Shown here in pieces: positions 61,739 to 64,000 of a stretch of 64,000 nucleotides of DNA. The first letter of the stretch is position 1. Each line of letters opens with the position of its first letter. The notes beneath the pieces are model-generated. The model made no database searches and was not told where the DNA came from. It saw nothing but the letters and a program-made list of their open reading frames with translations. This stretch comes from an uncultured Bacteroidota bacterium. GTDB lineage: Bacteria; Bacteroidota; Bacteroidia; Bacteroidales; VadinHA17. Where the stretch lies: assembly GCA_903824785.1 (NCBI GenBank), contig CAIJYD010000101.1, positions 62,001 through 126,000 of the forward strand. The letters are read 5' to 3'. A program made the translations under genes and the position numbers.

Positions 61739-63478
61739 TTAATGTCTTGTTGCTGAGGTATATATAATTTCTCCGCCCAGTATTGTCATAACAGATTCTA
61801 TCTCTTTTATTTCATCTGCAGTGCAGGTTAAGATGTCGTTTGAAATTATTACCATGTCTGCCAGTTTCCCGGGTTCAATTGATCCTTTAATCGATTCTTC
61901 GAAAGAGGCATATGCATTATTAATTGTATAAGTTTTCAATGCCTCTTCTCTTGATAAAGCTTCCTGGGGATTAATAATGGAACCGCGTTCGGTTTTTCTT
62001 GTTACCATTGCCCACATAGCCAGAAACGGATTGTAAGGATTAATGGAGGCATCAGCATCCCATTTTACCATATGGTCCGATCCTCCGTTGATAATGACGC
62101 CGGCATCAGTAAGCGATCTGTAAGGATGAAACGATTCAGCCCTCTTTTTCCCGAGAATATAATCCATTGCATCGGCATCCTTATAAAACCAGGCAGCCTG
62201 CATATTGGCCAGAATACCCAGTTCATTCATCTGTGTTATTGCATCCTTGCTGAAAAAATTGCCGTGTATAATAGAAAACCTCTTTCCCTTAATGGATTTT
62301 GTAAGATTCACCTCATTGAAAACATCAAGGAGCAGGGCAACAGAACCGTCACCTGTGGCATGGGCAGTGAAGCTCCAGTTAAACTCATTGGCTACTGAAA
62401 CGATTGCCAGTAATTCTTCCCTCGAAAAGTTGATCACACCACGGTACTCTTTATCCTCAATACCAAAGATCTGATTTGCTTTCTCGCCCCACGGCTCAGC
62501 CATCTGTGCAGTTCCTGTCAGTATTCCTCCGTCAAGAAATACTTTCAACGATCCGATTCTTACCCATTCATCGCCCGGTCCGGTAATATTCCCGTAGTGC
62601 GCTACCTCTTTCCTGACCGATTCTTTTGTTATTTTGTCTATATCAGGAAGAAGAATATTCTGATAGATTCTGGCAGTGAGAAGTTTTTTTTCTGCCAGAT
62701 CCCTGTACATCTTTACCGATTCAAAATTGCCTGTACCTGAAAAAAGTCCTGTTATCCCATAGCGGTTATAGCGCTTTAGCATCGCCAGCAGAGCATCCTC
62801 TTTTTCCTGGAATGTCAGTGGGGACTCCTTCGGTATTTGAAGCAGGTTAAAGGCTGAGGCTCTGATAAATCCAGTAGGCAATCCGGTTTTGCCATCTTTT
62901 ATTATACCCGGATTATCTGATTTGTTTGTAATTTCTGAAAGCTTCATAGCTGCTGAATTTACCATTCCTCCAAAAGAACCATTCAGAAAAACAGGATTAT
63001 CAGGGGCAGCCTTATCAAGCTCCGCAAGAGTAGGTTGTCGCATCTCTTCCAGACGGGTTGAAAAGAACTTGGGGAATAATATCCATTTCCCTTTCTCTTT
63101 TATTTTAGCCTGTTCTTCGATCCAGTTCAGAAGCTGGCTTATTGTATGAACATCAGGAATAACCTCATGTAGTTCGCTTAGCGATGCTGTTTCAGGGTGG
63201 AGATGTGAATCAATTAATCCGGGAATGACTGTTTTTCCCTTAAGATTGATGGTTTTTGTCTTCCGGCCTGTCAGTTTTCTCATCTGACTGTTGGTGCCTA
63301 CAGAAATGATCTTGCCTTTTGAAATGGCCACAGCACTGGCAATGGTAAAGTTTTTGTCAACGGTGATAATCTTACCATTATACAGAATCATGTCGGCAAA
63401 AAATTCCGGCTTACAGGCAAAATGAATTGTTAAAAGAATCATCAGGACGATTGCTGTTAAGAGAGATATTTTTTTCAT
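61739..63478 (-). CDS. YtcJ-like metal-dependent amidohydrolase lipoprotein
   Basis: A 579-residue amidohydrolase 3 (YtcJ/NfdA) family protein. I chose the ATG at 63478 because it gives a signal sequence MKKISLLTAIVLMILLTIHF ending in a cysteine (Cys22); the frame could start at 63535, but that would bury the leader. The lipobox (HFAC) is weak. Metal-binding motifs: GLIDSHLHPE (HxH), FLDGGILTGTA, FTAHATGDGS, FSIIHGNF and INGGSDHMVKWDAD. The family hydrolyses N-acyl or amide bonds in small molecules. The gene is isolated, diverging from the truncated gene at the right edge. Confidence 0.88.
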   Translation of the reverse strand: MKKISLLTAIVLMILLTIHFACKPEFFADMILYNGKIITVDKNFTIASAVAISKGKIISVGTNSQMRKLTGRKTKTINLKGKTVIPGLIDSHLHPETASLSELHEVIPDVHTISQLLNWIEEQAKIKEKGKWILFPKFFSTRLEEMRQPTLAELDKAAPDNPVFLNGSFGGMVNSAAMKLSEITNKSDNPGIIKDGKTGLPTGFIRASAFNLLQIPKESPLTFQEKEDALLAMLKRYNRYGITGLFSGTGNFESVKMYRDLAEKKLLTARIYQNILLPDIDKITKESVRKEVAHYGNITGPGDEWVRIGSLKVFLDGGILTGTAQMAEPWGEKANQIFGIEDKEYRGVINFSREELLAIVSVANEFNWSFTAHATGDGSVALLLDVFNEVNLTKSIKGKRFSIIHGNFFSKDAITQMNELGILANMQAAWFYKDADAMDYILGKKRAESFHPYRSLTDAGVIINGGSDHMVKWDADASINPYNPFLAMWAMVTRKTERGSIINPQEALSREEALKTYTINNAYASFEESIKGSIEPGKLADMVIISNDILTCTADEIKEIESVMTILGGEIIYTSATRH

Positions 63479-63581
63479 TTCACGTCTATTAAACTGTCCG
63501 GTAAATTCCGGAATATTTCCGGTTGAAAGAGTCATTGTGGCTTTCCTGATTTTCTTCAGGATTCATAACAAAGAAAAACAT

Positions 63582-63588
63582 TAATTTG
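63582..63588 (+). promoter_or_regulatory. Possible -7-like element before the last gene
   Basis: TAATTTG lies 112 bases before the ATG at 63700; the long leader makes this a weak call. Confidence 0.2.
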
Positions 63589-63699
63589 TAGAATAATCCA
63601 TAAAATACTTAGATTTGATAAATGAAAATTTGAGTTTGCTCTGCGATGTGTTTTACAATTAGTACAATGAAGGGGCTGATTAAACTAAGACCAGTTAGT

Positions 63700-64000
63700 A
63701 TGAAACAAGTAATTTATGATTCGGTATTTAAAAAGTTGATGCAGATATGTTTGTTTTCAGGTATCGCTTTAATCTCCTTTGCAAAATGTGATGCACAGTA
63801 CAGACCCGGAATGTTTTTCAGGGAAGACTGGAAAGAAACTCCTGCTGCAACACCTGTTAATCAGGCACATGTTGTAAACAATAACCTTATTCTTGGTTTG
63901 TATGGAAAGGGATGTGATAGTTTAAAGAAGAGCCATCATGAAACTCCGGTTGATGACCCTTATTATATCTGGTCGGGGTTATGCCTGGGAAACTGGGTAG
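63700..64000 (+). CDS. Exported protein of unknown function, truncated by window edge
   Basis: The frame starts at ATG 63700 (an in-frame ATG at 63667 is possible) and is open to the end of the window. It begins with a signal peptide (MKQVIYDSVFKKLMQICLF..., cleavage probably after CDAQ). The mature N-terminus reads FFREDWKETPAATPVNQAHV and later DDPYYIWSGLCLGNW. I recall similar beginnings among secreted Bacteroidetes proteins of unknown function beside carbohydrate enzymes, but cannot name a family. About 100 residues are visible. Confidence 0.7.
   Translation, partial: MKQVIYDSVFKKLMQICLFSGIALISFAKCDAQYRPGMFFREDWKETPAATPVNQAHVVNNNLILGLYGKGCDSLKKSHHETPVDDPYYIWSGLCLGNWV

Noticed and set aside
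1-64000. tRNA, rRNA, insertion sequences, prophage or conjugative genes
   Set aside because: Reading both strands I found no cloverleaf-like tRNA, no rRNA segment, no transposase or integrase motif and no phage structural gene.

Overview
The window looks like a chromosomal segment of a Bacteroidota (Bacteroidetes) bacterium, probably an environmental or gut-type glycan degrader. The evidence is Bacteroidetes-type promoter words (TAnnTTTG) upstream of several genes, rare Shine-Dalgarno sequences, a periplasmic-TPR LytS/LytTR two-component pair, FHS-type sugar permeases, and many Sec-, lipoprotein- or Tat-exported carbohydrate enzymes. I see no rRNA, tRNA, CRISPR array, transposase or phage gene.

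Region 1 (1-17.6 kb) is mostly housekeeping. It holds a truncated sensor histidine kinase divergent from a small exported protein built of CDPAKC repeats (a probable metal-related pair), a cupin, and a PiT / DUF47 / PiT phosphate-transport cluster. After these come a PepD dipeptidase, the LytTR regulator with its TPR-histidine kinase, and a three-gene biotin-dependent acyl-CoA carboxylase operon. Last is a minus-strand operon of a SIS isomerase, an FHS permease, an anomeric-type sugar kinase and a transglutaminase-like protein.

Region 2 (17.8-39 kb) starts with an MFS transporter. It continues with about 18.4 kb of ten closely spaced minus-strand genes: two 890-residue exported paralogues of unknown function, a 610-residue exported unknown, a GH78-type alpha-L-rhamnosidase, a 984-residue lipoprotein with a probable TIM barrel, a Tat-type sugar isomerase/epimerase-like barrel, a cytoplasmic Gfo/Idh/MocA oxidoreductase, a glycosidase-like lipoprotein, an exported Gfo/Idh/MocA oxidoreductase, and a UroD/MtaA-like methyltransferase. 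A BNR (Asp-box) lipoprotein lies just upstream. Exported oxidoreductase plus barrel enzyme suggests oxidation-dependent glycoside cleavage. The methyltransferase motif raises the possibility of O-methylated sugars.

Region 3 (39-54 kb) carries two tandemly duplicated double-domain esterases, each with its own copy of the same promoter-like word. A Gfo/Idh + DegT aminotransferase pair follows. Then comes a minus-strand operon of GH29 fucosidase, a neutral-ceramidase-like enzyme with an inserted beta-propeller-like domain, and a second FHS permease. The region ends with a plus-strand operon of DoxX, a Tat-anchored Gfo/Idh enzyme and a DUF6807 lipoprotein.

Region 4 (54-64 kb) has a tightly overlapping catabolic-looking operon (M20 hydrolase, atypical SDR epimerase lacking the usual lysine, DapA-like aldolase, double-GNAT protein). 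It also has a secreted esterase with a CBM9-like protein, a YtcJ-like amidohydrolase lipoprotein, and a truncated exported protein at the right edge.

The 19-61 kb region has the enzyme content of a polysaccharide or glycoside utilisation region. However, no SusC/SusD pair, AraC, ECF sigma/anti-sigma or hybrid two-component regulator is visible, so it may rely on small-molecule import by MFS permeases and on regulators encoded elsewhere.
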